Shown here in pieces: positions 35,546 through 43,630 of a stretch of DNA of 64,000 bases (positions within the stretch are counted from its first letter, which is position 1; each line of letters begins with the position of its first letter). The stretch lies in contig CAZXFF010000001.1 in the NCBI GenBank assembly GCA_964640305.1, positions 124,001 through 188,000 on the forward strand, in the 5' to 3' direction. The stretch is from Coprenecus sp964640305. Its GTDB lineage: Bacteria > Bacteroidota > Bacteroidia > Bacteroidales > UBA932. The translations under genes were made by a program, and so were the position numbers. The notes below the pieces were generated by a model. That model saw nothing but the letters and a program-made list of their open reading frames with translations, searched no databases and was not told the DNA's origin.

Positions 35546-37915
35546 CTACTTCATCATTCTTTCGAAGTTGCCGGAATTGTCCCGATAACTGACTTCTTGG
35601 CCTAAGCTGAAACTGTACCGGAGGGAGAGTGTGGCTGCAGTCAGGTTTCTAGATAGGGAACAGAACACATTGTTCCCAAAAAAGTACATGTATTCCCTTT
35701 CCGCCAGATGTGGCGCTATACTTGAAACGTATAATGAGGCAACAAGATTCTTGTCTTCCAGGAATGCGTATGACAGTCCGGTATTGAAGTTCAGATAATG
35801 CTTGTCCAATGACTGTTGAAGGCGTTTGTCAGGTTTAATCCATCTGCCGCTGAAATTGAATGTCAAACGGTCGGTTATGTCGTAATAAAAGTAGAGCTCC
35901 AATCTTATGTAATGCCAGTCGACATCAGATGTACGTACAGAGACATCCTGATTAATGTTGAACAAGTCGACGTACTGATAGTTTGCCGAAAGGCTTCCGT
36001 ATATCTTTTCTTTCCAGAACATATAGGGACAGGAAACTGTAATGTCGTACAGGTTCATGTCGTAGAGGTTTCCGTATGAAAGGTATATCATGTTTACATC
36101 CTGGTCATAGCCGTAGTAGCTGTCGATATAATTCCTGGACAAGGAATAAGTGAACTTGAGATTGAGGTATGTCCAGAAAGTCTGGTCTATTCTGGCGATA
36201 TAGCTTGTCCTGTTCACAAGCTCGGGATTGCCGGTATTGTACATATAGTTGTTGACAAATCTTACACCCGGAAGCATGATGGAGTAATTCGGTCTTGAAA
36301 CGAAAGGGTATGCTTGTATCCTGATACTGTAATCCTTGACATTGAGCCAGTAGTTCAGCTTTGGTACAAAGTCTCCGTATCTGCGTGAAAAACCTTCGTC
36401 CCGGCTTTCATATCCGAACCATGTATAGTCGTAACCGGCATCAAGGGACAGCCCATGGTTCTCTGTAATATTGAATGTGCCCTTTATATAGCCTCCAGTC
36501 ACCAACTCATGTCCTTTGAAGTCAGTGGAGTTTATCATCTCTCCGGATGAGAAATCCTTATTGTAGGTGTCATCCGTAAGAAACCCTAAGGAGGAACGTA
36601 CGCCGTATTCCAACTGCCAGTGCTCTCCGAGCTTACTGATTGCGTCGGCATGTATGAAGTGCTGGTGTCCTCTCATACGGTAGTCCGTGTTCAGATAGCC
36701 GTTCCATCCGTAATCTTCTTCGCGATAATAGTTGCCCCTGTCATTCAGAGAGCCGTACATCCCGGAATAGTATGCGCTGAATGAATGCTTCTTATCGTCA
36801 GGCGTGGAATATTTTACGGTAAGAGAATACAGGTCATCGCTGCCTGTGGTGGCAGAACGGTATTTCTCAGTCAGTTTCTGTTCGGATGCGGGAGAACCGT
36901 CGGTTGTATTCCATAACGATATATTGCTCTCATGGTCCCAATAGATGAATGCATTAAAGTCCAAACTTTGCTTTCCCGGAAGTTCTACTGTCAGATTCGA
37001 AGAGGAATAGATGTTCCCCAGACGTCCATTGTTGGAATCCATGGAAACCACATATCTGTCAGGAATGGTGAAATAACTGCTGTCCATACGTTCATGCCAT
37101 TGGTTGTTGTTGTCATAGGAAAGAGTTGTATTGAACGTGGTCTTGCCTTTTTTCAGCATGAGGAATTCACTTACGCCGAATGCACCTGGCATCGTTCCTT
37201 CCATGCCTCCGCTCAAGGAAGACTGAGAATACAAACCATCAGGCATTGACGTTTTCAGACGGATGTCTATCACTGCTTCGGACTTGCCGTATTTGTTTCC
37301 AGGCATAGCTATCATACGTATGCTTTCCACTGCATTTGCCGGGAGGGACTGTATGTATTTGAGTACAGCTTCAGCGGTCATGGACTGCTTTATCCCATTT
37401 ATATATACATCCGTTTTTACACCATACAGTCTTATACCGTCATCTTCTATCCATACTCCCGGTACACGCTGCAACGCTTCACCCAGATTCAACCTTTCGT
37501 AATTCTTCAATTGCTGTATGTTTACCACCATGTCGCCTTTGTCATACATTATTTCCGGTGCTTCTCCTGTTACTGTCGCACCCTCCAATTCATAAGACAA
37601 TGGCACAAGCTCTACATTTACCGGATAGCGCAGTCCTGAAAAAGCGCATGACCATGGCTTGTATCCATAATGGAGGATATTAAGCGAAAGACTGTCCCCG
37701 GCAACAGCGTTTTCCGGCAGAATGAAATGACCGCCGGCATCGGAATACCCGTTCCAAAGCACATGCCCTGTGCGCATATCCACTACCCTTATGATTGCGC
37801 TGTCAGCGGGATATCCACCAAGAACAGTGATTTCCACTTCGGCTTTCTTTTCCTGAGCGGCAAGATTGACCATACCGGCAACCGCCACGACAAATATAAA
37901 AACAAACTTTTTCAT
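35546..37915 (-). CDS. Outer-membrane beta-barrel protein (TonB-receptor-like, CarboxypepD-regulatory N terminus)
   Basis: A 789-residue protein: signal peptide (MKKFVFIFVVAVAGMVNLAAQ), CarboxypepD-regulatory-like domain (about 22-115), plug-like region (about 120-220, LGEALQRVPGVWIEDDGIRLYG), then a large barrel of tyrosine-rich amphipathic strands. It belongs to the same broad family as the protein at 29532-32168. It diverges from an ECF sigma gene and carries the same two-part promoter motif as that gene, so it is the likely main target of that sigma factor. The ligand is unknown. Confidence 0.86.
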   Translation of the reverse strand: MKKFVFIFVVAVAGMVNLAAQEKKAEVEITVLGGYPADSAIIRVVDMRTGHVLWNGYSDAGGHFILPENAVAGDSLSLNILHYGYKPWSCAFSGLRYPVNVELVPLSYELEGATVTGEAPEIMYDKGDMVVNIQQLKNYERLNLGEALQRVPGVWIEDDGIRLYGVKTDVYINGIKQSMTAEAVLKYIQSLPANAVESIRMIAMPGNKYGKSEAVIDIRLKTSMPDGLYSQSSLSGGMEGTMPGAFGVSEFLMLKKGKTTFNTTLSYDNNNQWHERMDSSYFTIPDRYVVSMDSNNGRLGNIYSSSNLTVELPGKQSLDFNAFIYWDHESNISLWNTTDGSPASEQKLTEKYRSATTGSDDLYSLTVKYSTPDDKKHSFSAYYSGMYGSLNDRGNYYREEDYGWNGYLNTDYRMRGHQHFIHADAISKLGEHWQLEYGVRSSLGFLTDDTYNKDFSSGEMINSTDFKGHELVTGGYIKGTFNITENHGLSLDAGYDYTWFGYESRDEGFSRRYGDFVPKLNYWLNVKDYSIRIQAYPFVSRPNYSIMLPGVRFVNNYMYNTGNPELVNRTSYIARIDQTFWTYLNLKFTYSLSRNYIDSYYGYDQDVNMIYLSYGNLYDMNLYDITVSCPYMFWKEKIYGSLSANYQYVDLFNINQDVSVRTSDVDWHYIRLELYFYYDITDRLTFNFSGRWIKPDKRLQQSLDKHYLNFNTGLSYAFLEDKNLVASLYVSSIAPHLAEREYMYFFGNNVFCSLSRNLTAATLSLRYSFSLGQEVSYRDNSGNFERMMK

Positions 37916-37942
37916 AAAATATTTTCAAGTATTCAGCTATAA

Positions 37943-37968
37943 AGACGCAGAAATCCTGAAAAAGATTT
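37943..37968 (-). promoter_or_regulatory. ECF-type promoter of the outer-membrane barrel gene
   Basis: On the - strand AAATCTTTTT, five free bases, then TTTCTGCGTCT, ending 27 nt before the ATG at 37915. The layout is identical to the promoter of the divergent sigma gene (37985-38010). Confidence 0.65.
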
Positions 37969-37984
37969 CTTATGACGTTTTATT

Positions 37985-38010
37985 AAATCTTTTTTTATCT
38001 TTCTGCGTCT
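37985..38010 (+). promoter_or_regulatory. ECF-type autoregulated promoter of the sigma gene
   Basis: AAATCTTTTT (37985-37994), five free bases, TTTCTGCGTCT (38000-38010), ending 23 nt before the ATG at 38034. The CGTCT core resembles -10 elements of ECF promoters. The mirror copy serves the barrel gene. Confidence 0.65.
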
Positions 38011-38033
38011 ATACAGTAAAACATACAACATAC

Positions 38034-38546
38034 ATGGTTAAGGAAATGAACCCAAAACTGGAACTTCTCCGACAGATAGTGGAAAGGGAGCAGGATTCCC
38101 TGTTCCGCTTTGCATACATGCGTACCGGTTCCAGGTCAGATGCCGAGGATATAGTGCAGGATGTACTGTTGGGTCTGTTCCGCTCCTCGGAGCGGCTGGA
38201 CAAGGTGGCTTCCGTAAGGAGTTATCTTCTCAAAAGCATTGCAAACAAATGTACCGATTATCACCATTCGCACAAATTCTGTACAGTTTCTTTGGAAGAA
38301 GCCGGCAATCTCAGGGACGAAGGGATCAATCAGGACAAAGATCTTCTGAAGGAATACTACAGGTACAACCTGTTACTTGAGGGTCTGCCCCAGGAACAGT
38401 CCGAAGTTATCCGTCTGCGGTGCTATGACGGTCTGAAATTTTCGGTTATCTCCGAAATTACCGGAGTAAAGGAATCTTCTGTCAAATCCAGATACAGATA
38501 TGCAATGCAATACCTCAGGAACAAATTGAAAAAAGTGGAAAACTAA
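38034..38546 (+). CDS. RNA polymerase ECF sigma factor
   Basis: A 170-residue ECF sigma factor with region 2 (about 15-80, DSLFRFAYMRTGSRSDAEDIVQDVL) and region 4 (about 110-165, LPQEQSEVIRLRCYDGLKFSVISEITG then a KSRYRYAMQYLR recognition helix). The start is ATG 38034 or 38049; the open frame upstream to 37866 overlaps the divergent promoter and is rejected. Its anti-sigma candidate follows after 11 bp. The shared promoter suggests it drives its own operon and the divergent barrel gene. Confidence 0.92.
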   Translation: MVKEMNPKLELLRQIVEREQDSLFRFAYMRTGSRSDAEDIVQDVLLGLFRSSERLDKVASVRSYLLKSIANKCTDYHHSHKFCTVSLEEAGNLRDEGINQDKDLLKEYYRYNLLLEGLPQEQSEVIRLRCYDGLKFSVISEITGVKESSVKSRYRYAMQYLRNKLKKVEN

Positions 38547-38557
38547 AAAACAGGATT

Positions 38558-39766
38558 ATGAAAAAAGAAAGCAAGAACCGGATTCCGGAGGAACTGACTC
38601 CCCGATGCGAATTCAAGGCTTCGGAAAAAGTGATGCGGAATGTTATGGCTGCCGCCCGGAAAGAGGTTGCAGGAACGTCTTCTGCAGGGAAGGACGAACG
38701 AGGCAGGAATTTTTTGCACAGGCGTATGTACGTCTATTTTGCAAGTGCTGCCGCTGCAGTAGTGGTTGTTGCGCTCATCGGATATTCTCTATTGAACGTG
38801 CCAGCTGTCGCTATAGCGGCAGGAAAAGTCTTCCTTGCTGCAATTGAAAGCAGGGAAGAAGGTGTTGTCCGGTACGAGATAGCCGTAAAGGTTAGGGCTA
38901 AAGAGTCGAGTTTTGCGGCAGTGGATCATAGGGATGATTTTGTAAAGCATAAGATGACTGTTGATTTGTCTTCCGGCAGGTGGATAGTGGAAAAACCGAT
39001 AAGGACTGCTGTTTTCGACGGACAGTATACCTGGTCCTGGGAATACGGTGGGAAATATCTTCTGCGGTGGGATGGCGAACAACCTGGAGTTATCGAAGCA
39101 TTTGCATTGTTGACGGATCCTTATGCTCTTTTGGCTCGGGAGAAAAAACAGGTCGAAGAGAACCCGTTTGTTTCCTGTGATATGGAAACATCAGGTGATA
39201 CCATAACCTTGACAGTAAAGGTTCCTGCAATGGTAGGTAGACGGGACTATATGCGCAATACCTCTTTTGTTGATACAGATACCCGCAGAGTTTACAAGTT
39301 TGAGAAGAGTAGCGGAAAGCTGGTGTATTTGAGAGTGGAAGGGAAGTACGACCGCAAATATATTGACATTGCCGAACTGAGTTCGATAGAGTACGGGATA
39401 GATCCTTCAAGGGTTGATTTCACCTGTCCTGAAGGATTGGTGATGAGGGATATGATGAATCCAGGAGGGCCCACTTTCATGGGCATCAGCCCGGAGGAAG
39501 CCGCAGTCAGGATGCTAAAGGCATTGGCGGTGCAGGACGGGAAGGTCTTGGATGAAGCATGTCCGTACGGTTTCAGTCAGAACATCCTGGACTTGTACAG
39601 CGGGTCCGTACTGCTGAAACAGAAGAAGCACCGCAAGTCGTTGGGCTATGCCGGAGTCCTCGTTCCATGCAAAGTACGTCTGAATGACGGAAGAGTAATA
39701 TGGGTAAGGCTCGCCATACGCAACGATAACCCCATGCAGGCCTGGATATTCGACGGTGGTCTGTAG
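38558..39766 (+). CDS. Putative anti-sigma factor with periplasmic sensor domain
   Basis: A 402-residue protein with a charged cytoplasmic N terminus (1-56), one TM helix (about 57-79) and a large periplasmic region. Residues about 90-240 look LolA/RseB-like (repeated beta strands such as YEIAVKVRAKES and TAVFDGQYTWSW), and the C-terminal part is unclassified. Its position 11 bp after the ECF gene and its topology support an anti-sigma role. It is not the common FecR type and no FecR domain is visible. Family membership is inferred. Confidence 0.65.
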   Translation: MKKESKNRIPEELTPRCEFKASEKVMRNVMAAARKEVAGTSSAGKDERGRNFLHRRMYVYFASAAAAVVVVALIGYSLLNVPAVAIAAGKVFLAAIESREEGVVRYEIAVKVRAKESSFAAVDHRDDFVKHKMTVDLSSGRWIVEKPIRTAVFDGQYTWSWEYGGKYLLRWDGEQPGVIEAFALLTDPYALLAREKKQVEENPFVSCDMETSGDTITLTVKVPAMVGRRDYMRNTSFVDTDTRRVYKFEKSSGKLVYLRVEGKYDRKYIDIAELSSIEYGIDPSRVDFTCPEGLVMRDMMNPGGPTFMGISPEEAAVRMLKALAVQDGKVLDEACPYGFSQNILDLYSGSVLLKQKKHRKSLGYAGVLVPCKVRLNDGRVIWVRLAIRNDNPMQAWIFDGGL

Positions 39767-39869
39767 AACCCGTATACTATGCGCTCTCATACTACAAACT
39801 GCACTACATCTCATCTTGCGTTACTGATTACAAAGCAGTGTGGATCTTACAGTTCTTTTAGCAAGTAAA

Positions 39870-39905
39870 CAGGTGTACCCATTCCCGCATTTTCCGGCAC
39901 CTGCG
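39870..39905. repeat. Short REP-like inverted repeat downstream of the Y1 transposase
   Basis: CAGGTGTACC (39870-39879) and GGCACCTGCG (39896-39905) reproduce both ends of the 75-bp repeat with only 16 bp between them, so it can form a hairpin. With the array upstream of the transposase, such ends flank the gene on both sides. The rest of 39767-40024 shows nothing else. Confidence 0.6.
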
Positions 39906-40024
39906 AAATCGGACATGCTATCAAAAACTATAAATGCGCTACAACATATCTCTCCAAAATAATCACTTTCTACATGCACACGGAAGACTTCCTGAAACAT
40001 ATTTGAGCAGCAAATACGGATTTT

Positions 40025-40975
40025 TCACATAAGAATCTCTGGCCGTATATTCAAACATCTTCCCAACTGTTGCGGAGAAACCCGAATGCCTTCCTGAATT
40101 TTTCGTGCCACTTTGACTTTCTCGGAATCCGTCAACTCCGTATAAGACTTTTTATGAAAATCAGACAGATAAAATCCATCAATCATAGTACACAATTCCA
40201 GATCGGTCACTGAATGCTCCCTAACCCAAGACAGATTCTGATCCGTCATCTTGCCTATTGTCTCCAAAGGTAAATGAGGTTCAATGGAGGTCAGTGTTAC
40301 CGGTTCAACATCACTCTGCTCCCTTTCCTGTTCTTCCTGCCACCTGTCATAATCATTTCTGGTAAGTCCATACTGAAAAGCCCTGTATGATCCGAAATAA
40401 CCTTCCAGAATATCCGTATTGATTACTGTTGACATATCTATCATTCCCCTTGCATCAAAACCTATATTGCCAGGGATAACATTTTTACATCTGATAGTCT
40501 TTTTTGAACGGGCCGACCGCAAGCCGCTATCTGTTTCCTGCAACGGCTTTCTATGATTGTTGAAATACACTTGTATAGGGGAAAACGGGTAGGCAAACGG
40601 ATTTGCACAAACATTATGATGGACAGGATTCCGTAAAATATAACTTAAGGCAGCGGAAATATGAATCCTTCCAACCAGCAACAGTTTGAAATACCGCGGA
40701 TCACCCAACATTCCACTTCTACCGTAAATCTCGTTGAACATCTGTGTATAGGAAGATCTCAGCCGTTGCATAAGTCGTCCTGCATTCTCCGTAATCACAG
40801 CCATGTGCAGGTGATTAGACATGACGTTACAGGTAATCAACTGGCTGTCAGTATTGATTATCGCCTGCGCCATACAGTTAAACATCCTTACATAGTCGGA
40901 ATGATTTCTACAAAGGACCTCCTGATGCGAGGTAAAACAAAGATGATACAACCGTCCCTTCATACCCTTCTGCAA
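40025..40975 (-). CDS. REP-associated-type tyrosine (Y1) transposase, IS200-like
   Basis: A 316-residue Y1 HUH transposase. The HUH motif is NHLHMAV (H55, H57) and the catalytic Tyr is probably Y112 in LSYILRNPV; SSYTQMFNEIYGRSG is the linking segment typical of RAYT proteins. A C-terminal extension (about 150-316) ends in an HTH-like LTDSEKVKVARKIQEG region. RAYTs are domesticated transposases that act on short palindromic repeats. The first unit of the 141-bp array begins only 75 bp upstream of its ATG, and a short palindrome lies downstream. No second transposase gene (tnpB) is present. Confidence 0.87.
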   Translation of the reverse strand: MQKGMKGRLYHLCFTSHQEVLCRNHSDYVRMFNCMAQAIINTDSQLITCNVMSNHLHMAVITENAGRLMQRLRSSYTQMFNEIYGRSGMLGDPRYFKLLLVGRIHISAALSYILRNPVHHNVCANPFAYPFSPIQVYFNNHRKPLQETDSGLRSARSKKTIRCKNVIPGNIGFDARGMIDMSTVINTDILEGYFGSYRAFQYGLTRNDYDRWQEEQEREQSDVEPVTLTSIEPHLPLETIGKMTDQNLSWVREHSVTDLELCTMIDGFYLSDFHKKSYTELTDSEKVKVARKIQEGIRVSPQQLGRCLNIRPEILM

Positions 40976-41049
40976 TTAGTTTCCTCTGCAAGATACGCAG
41001 ATTTATGTGAAACACATGACAAAAACGTAAAACTTGTACAATACCACTC

Positions 41050-41506
41050 AGCAGGTGTACCGGGCCATTTTCGATAACTCACACTGTACCAATACATTCC
41101 AGCAATCCACGCGGTTCACCTGCGAAAGGTTCCCGGTGAACAATATGCCCCAGAAGGCACTCTCGCAGGGGTCCGTCTCCCACACCCCTCCGCAGGTGTA
41201 CCGGGCCATTTTCGCTAACTCGCAGTATATCAACACTTTCCAGCAATACGCGCGGTTCACCTGTGAAGGGTTGCCGGCGAACAACATGCCCCAGAAGGCA
41301 CTCTCGCAGGGGTCCATCTCCCACGTCTCTCCGCAGGTGTACCGGGCCATTTTCGCTAACTCGCAGTATATCAACACTTTCCANNNNNNNNNNNNNNNNN
41401 NNNNNNNNNNNNNNNNNNNNNNNNNNNNNNNNNNNNNNNNNNNNNNNNNNNNNNNNNNNNNNNNNNNNNNNNNNNNNNNNNNNGCAATACGCGCGGTTCA
41501 CCTGCG
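41050..41506. repeat. 141-bp tandem repeat array 1 (with internal assembly gap)
   Basis: Unit starts at 41050, 41191 and 41332 are spaced exactly 141 bp, and the last copy ends at 41506 after the gap. Each unit is a 75-bp element bounded by (C/A)GCAGGTG and CACCTGCG plus a 66-bp linker containing a second CTCGCAGGGG box. 141 is divisible by three, so open frames run through the array on both strands. I do not regard those frames as genes. Confidence 0.92.
41384..41483. other. Assembly gap of 100 N inside array 1
   Basis: The left flank ends CACTTTCCA and the right flank starts GCAATACGCGCGG, which are adjacent bases of the repeat unit. The true gap is therefore probably zero or a whole number of 141-bp units. 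Confidence 0.95.
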
Positions 41507-41820
41507 GAAGGACGTGGCCTGCGAAGTAAGCGAAGAGGCCTGTGGGAGTGACCTGGATTGGGGAAGGACGTGGTCTGCGAAGTCAGTGAAGAAACCTGCG
41601 AAAGAACGTGGCTTGCAAAAGAACATGGCCTGCGAAAGGACGTAACCTGCGTCAGCGAAGAGACCTGCGGGGTGGCGCGGCGGCAGGCAAAAGGAATGCC
41701 ATTCATGGAAGCAGGAAAGGACACATACCTGCCATGCAGAAAATGCGGGAAGTATGGCAGAAATGATGGAAGCATGGCAGTCAATCATGGGACACCTGCC
41801 CGATATGACGTGAAAGGAGA
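41507..41820. repeat. Degenerate CCTGCGAA-rich satellite
   Basis: The array runs into irregular short repeats built on CCTGCGAA(A/G), GAAGGACGTGG and AGCGAAGAG spaced about 20-60 bp. No convincing gene is seen. Confidence 0.5.
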
Positions 41821-41829
41821 CAGGAGGAC

Positions 41830-41968
41830 CCGGGTCTTTCAGGATCCGGGCAGGCAGAACCCGGGCCTTTCAGGATACGGACAGGCAGGACCCAAGTCTT
41901 TCAGGATACGGACAGGAGGAGCAGGGCCTTTCAGAATACGGACAAGCAGGAGCAAGGCATTTCAGGAG
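41830..41968. repeat. 31-bp tandem repeat, about 4.5 copies
   Basis: Units of 30-31 bp with the core CTTTCAGGATACGGACAGG begin at about 41836, 41867, 41898, 41928 and 41959, differing by a few substitutions. They stop 19 bp before the end of the hmuV gene. Confidence 0.75.
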
Positions 41969-41986
41969 ACTGACTCGCTGCACAGG

Positions 41987-42316
41987 CTACTCCGGTACAT
42001 AGATTATCTCACCGTTTTCGAGTTCGTAAGCTATACCTACACGTTTGCCCCGGCGGCCTTCCTGCGACTGGTCCTCGGAAGGAGTGTAACGATTAATCTT
42101 ATTCCCTTCCTTTACTATTATCTCCATGTTTTCCTTGCCTGGGTTCTTGACCATCGTGAAGTCCTCCTGACTGAACATTTCGGTCATATTGAAACGGGTC
42201 ACCAGAGCGACCATAAGGGCTACGGCAAAAACCATAGCGACATCGAAGAGGTTTCCGACCACGCTCATGGGATCATTGTCATCATCCTTGCCGAGAAGTC
42301 TGCGTTTCATGTTCAC
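41987..42316 (-). CDS. hmuV: DUF2149 domain protein, HmuV-like
   Basis: A 109-residue protein with one TM helix (about 22-42) and a short periplasmic domain (PSEDQSQEGRRGKRVGIAYELENGEIIYVPE), as in ExbD-like DUF2149 proteins that pair with an ExbB-like channel. It is last in the heme operon and overlaps hmuU by 4 bp. The presumed role is coupling proton flow through HmuU to heme handling. The symbol follows the Porphyromonas gingivalis operon order. Confidence 0.82.
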   Translation of the reverse strand: MNMKRRLLGKDDDNDPMSVVGNLFDVAMVFAVALMVALVTRFNMTEMFSQEDFTMVKNPGKENMEIIVKEGNKINRYTPSEDQSQEGRRGKRVGIAYELENGEIIYVPE

Positions 42317-42906
42317 TTTCCTCCATCCATTACCGACGACACATATTCCAGACGGTTCAGGTCCTGAGAGTACCAGCGCTGCTTTACCTGATTGGTTATA
42401 AATCCGATAGCCGCTGAAAACAGCCCTACGACCGTCGTTGCGAAAGCCACCTGCATGTTATAGGCCATCGAAGCGATATCTCCAGTAGAAAGGCCCACCA
42501 GAGCCGGACCCATCGGGATAAGAGTGCCCATCAGACCAAGTATCGGCCCCATCTTGGCAAGGGTCTTGGAGACTGCCATATCCTTGTCTGCCGCCACTTC
42601 GTACTCGGAAATCAGCAGCTGCCTGCGGGAATGGCTGTCTCCTGCATCGAGCATCATGGCCAGAGTGTTAAGAAGAGGTGATTTGGTCTTTGCAGGCAAA
42701 GAGGCACGCAATTCCCCGACCCGTTCCGCCTCCAGCGATACTATTCTCTCAGAAAACAACCTGTCTATTTTCCTTGTCTGCAGATACTGCCCGAAAAAGT
42801 TCCCGACAAGGAGGAGGGAACGCAGGAACAGAAGCACCAGCAATACTACCACAGGCACCAGCAGTCCTGTGGAGATCCAAAACAATACATCAGAAATATA
42901 GTTCAT
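42313..42906 (-). CDS. hmuU: MotA/TolQ/ExbB proton channel family protein, HmuU-like
   Basis: A 197-residue inner-membrane protein with three hydrophobic segments (about 10-32, 108-130, 145-172) and the ExbB/TolQ-type conserved region LGLMGTLIPMGPALVGLSTGD. It would form the motor channel with the adjacent DUF2149 protein, energising the outer-membrane receptor HmuR or the HmuS machinery. It overlaps hmuV by 4 bp and is 4 bp after hmuT. Confidence 0.86.
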   Translation of the reverse strand: MNYISDVLFWISTGLLVPVVVLLVLLFLRSLLLVGNFFGQYLQTRKIDRLFSERIVSLEAERVGELRASLPAKTKSPLLNTLAMMLDAGDSHSRRQLLISEYEVAADKDMAVSKTLAKMGPILGLMGTLIPMGPALVGLSTGDIASMAYNMQVAFATTVVGLFSAAIGFITNQVKQRWYSQDLNRLEYVSSVMDGGK

Positions 42907-42910
42907 AATT

Positions 42911-43618
42911 TTATCGTTGTTTTAATTTACCGTTCAATTTTCTCCAAGGCCTCCCCTGTCCGGAAGCCCACCCGACGGCCAATCCTGCCGCTACTATGGC
43001 AATCACCCCTCCGAGGGCTTGGAAATCCACTTCCCCAACCCCTTTTACGGCTGTCCGTCCGTTCACCGTAGCGACGATGGCCACAAGTGAAGTAAGGATA
43101 TTCGTAAGGAAGAACAATTCCAGACGCGTCTCCTTCTCAGGGAACAGTTTCCCAGCCATCCACGCTCCGGCGGCAATCAGTATGAAAACCCCCGCAGCCG
43201 TACACCATGCAACAAGAGGGAAGGATACCCCCGGAAAGGCGAAAACCATATATACCAGTATGCTGAAAAGAACCGGAAAGACAAGCAACCCTGGAAACCA
43301 GCGCAATGTCCTGTATATCCAGACTGTAGCTTTATTCACCTTTCCGGTGTTCATAAGATGTGCAGACAGAAGGCAGAATGATATCTGTATGACAGCCTCA
43401 AGGGTAATCACTACCGATACATCGAGCATGAGGGCGGCATCAGAAAGCCACTCCGAAATCCTGGAACGGGACTGCTCTATTGCCAAAGGCCACATAAGTC
43501 CCGTAAACATGGCAGCCGCAGCCGCATGGGCCAGCACCGACCATTTCTTGTGCCATGTCTGCTTCAGTACAAAGTTGAAGCAGACCAGCACCATCAGCAA
43601 TATTACCAAACTCTGCAT
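42911..43618 (-). CDS. hmuT: Polytopic membrane protein, HmuT-like
   Basis: A 235-residue protein with about six TM segments and no recognisable motif. Its place between the CobN-like protein and the ExbB-like channel corresponds to hmuT in hmuYRSTUV operons. Molecular function is unknown. Confidence 0.75.
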   Translation of the reverse strand: MQSLVILLMVLVCFNFVLKQTWHKKWSVLAHAAAAAMFTGLMWPLAIEQSRSRISEWLSDAALMLDVSVVITLEAVIQISFCLLSAHLMNTGKVNKATVWIYRTLRWFPGLLVFPVLFSILVYMVFAFPGVSFPLVAWCTAAGVFILIAAGAWMAGKLFPEKETRLELFFLTNILTSLVAIVATVNGRTAVKGVGEVDFQALGGVIAIVAAGLAVGWASGQGRPWRKLNGKLKQR

Positions 43619-43630
43619 CGCCGGATTCCT

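Noticed and set aside
41050..41506. CRISPR-like array
   Set aside because: The repeats are tandem and the intervening linkers are themselves near-identical between units; no unique spacers and no cas genes.
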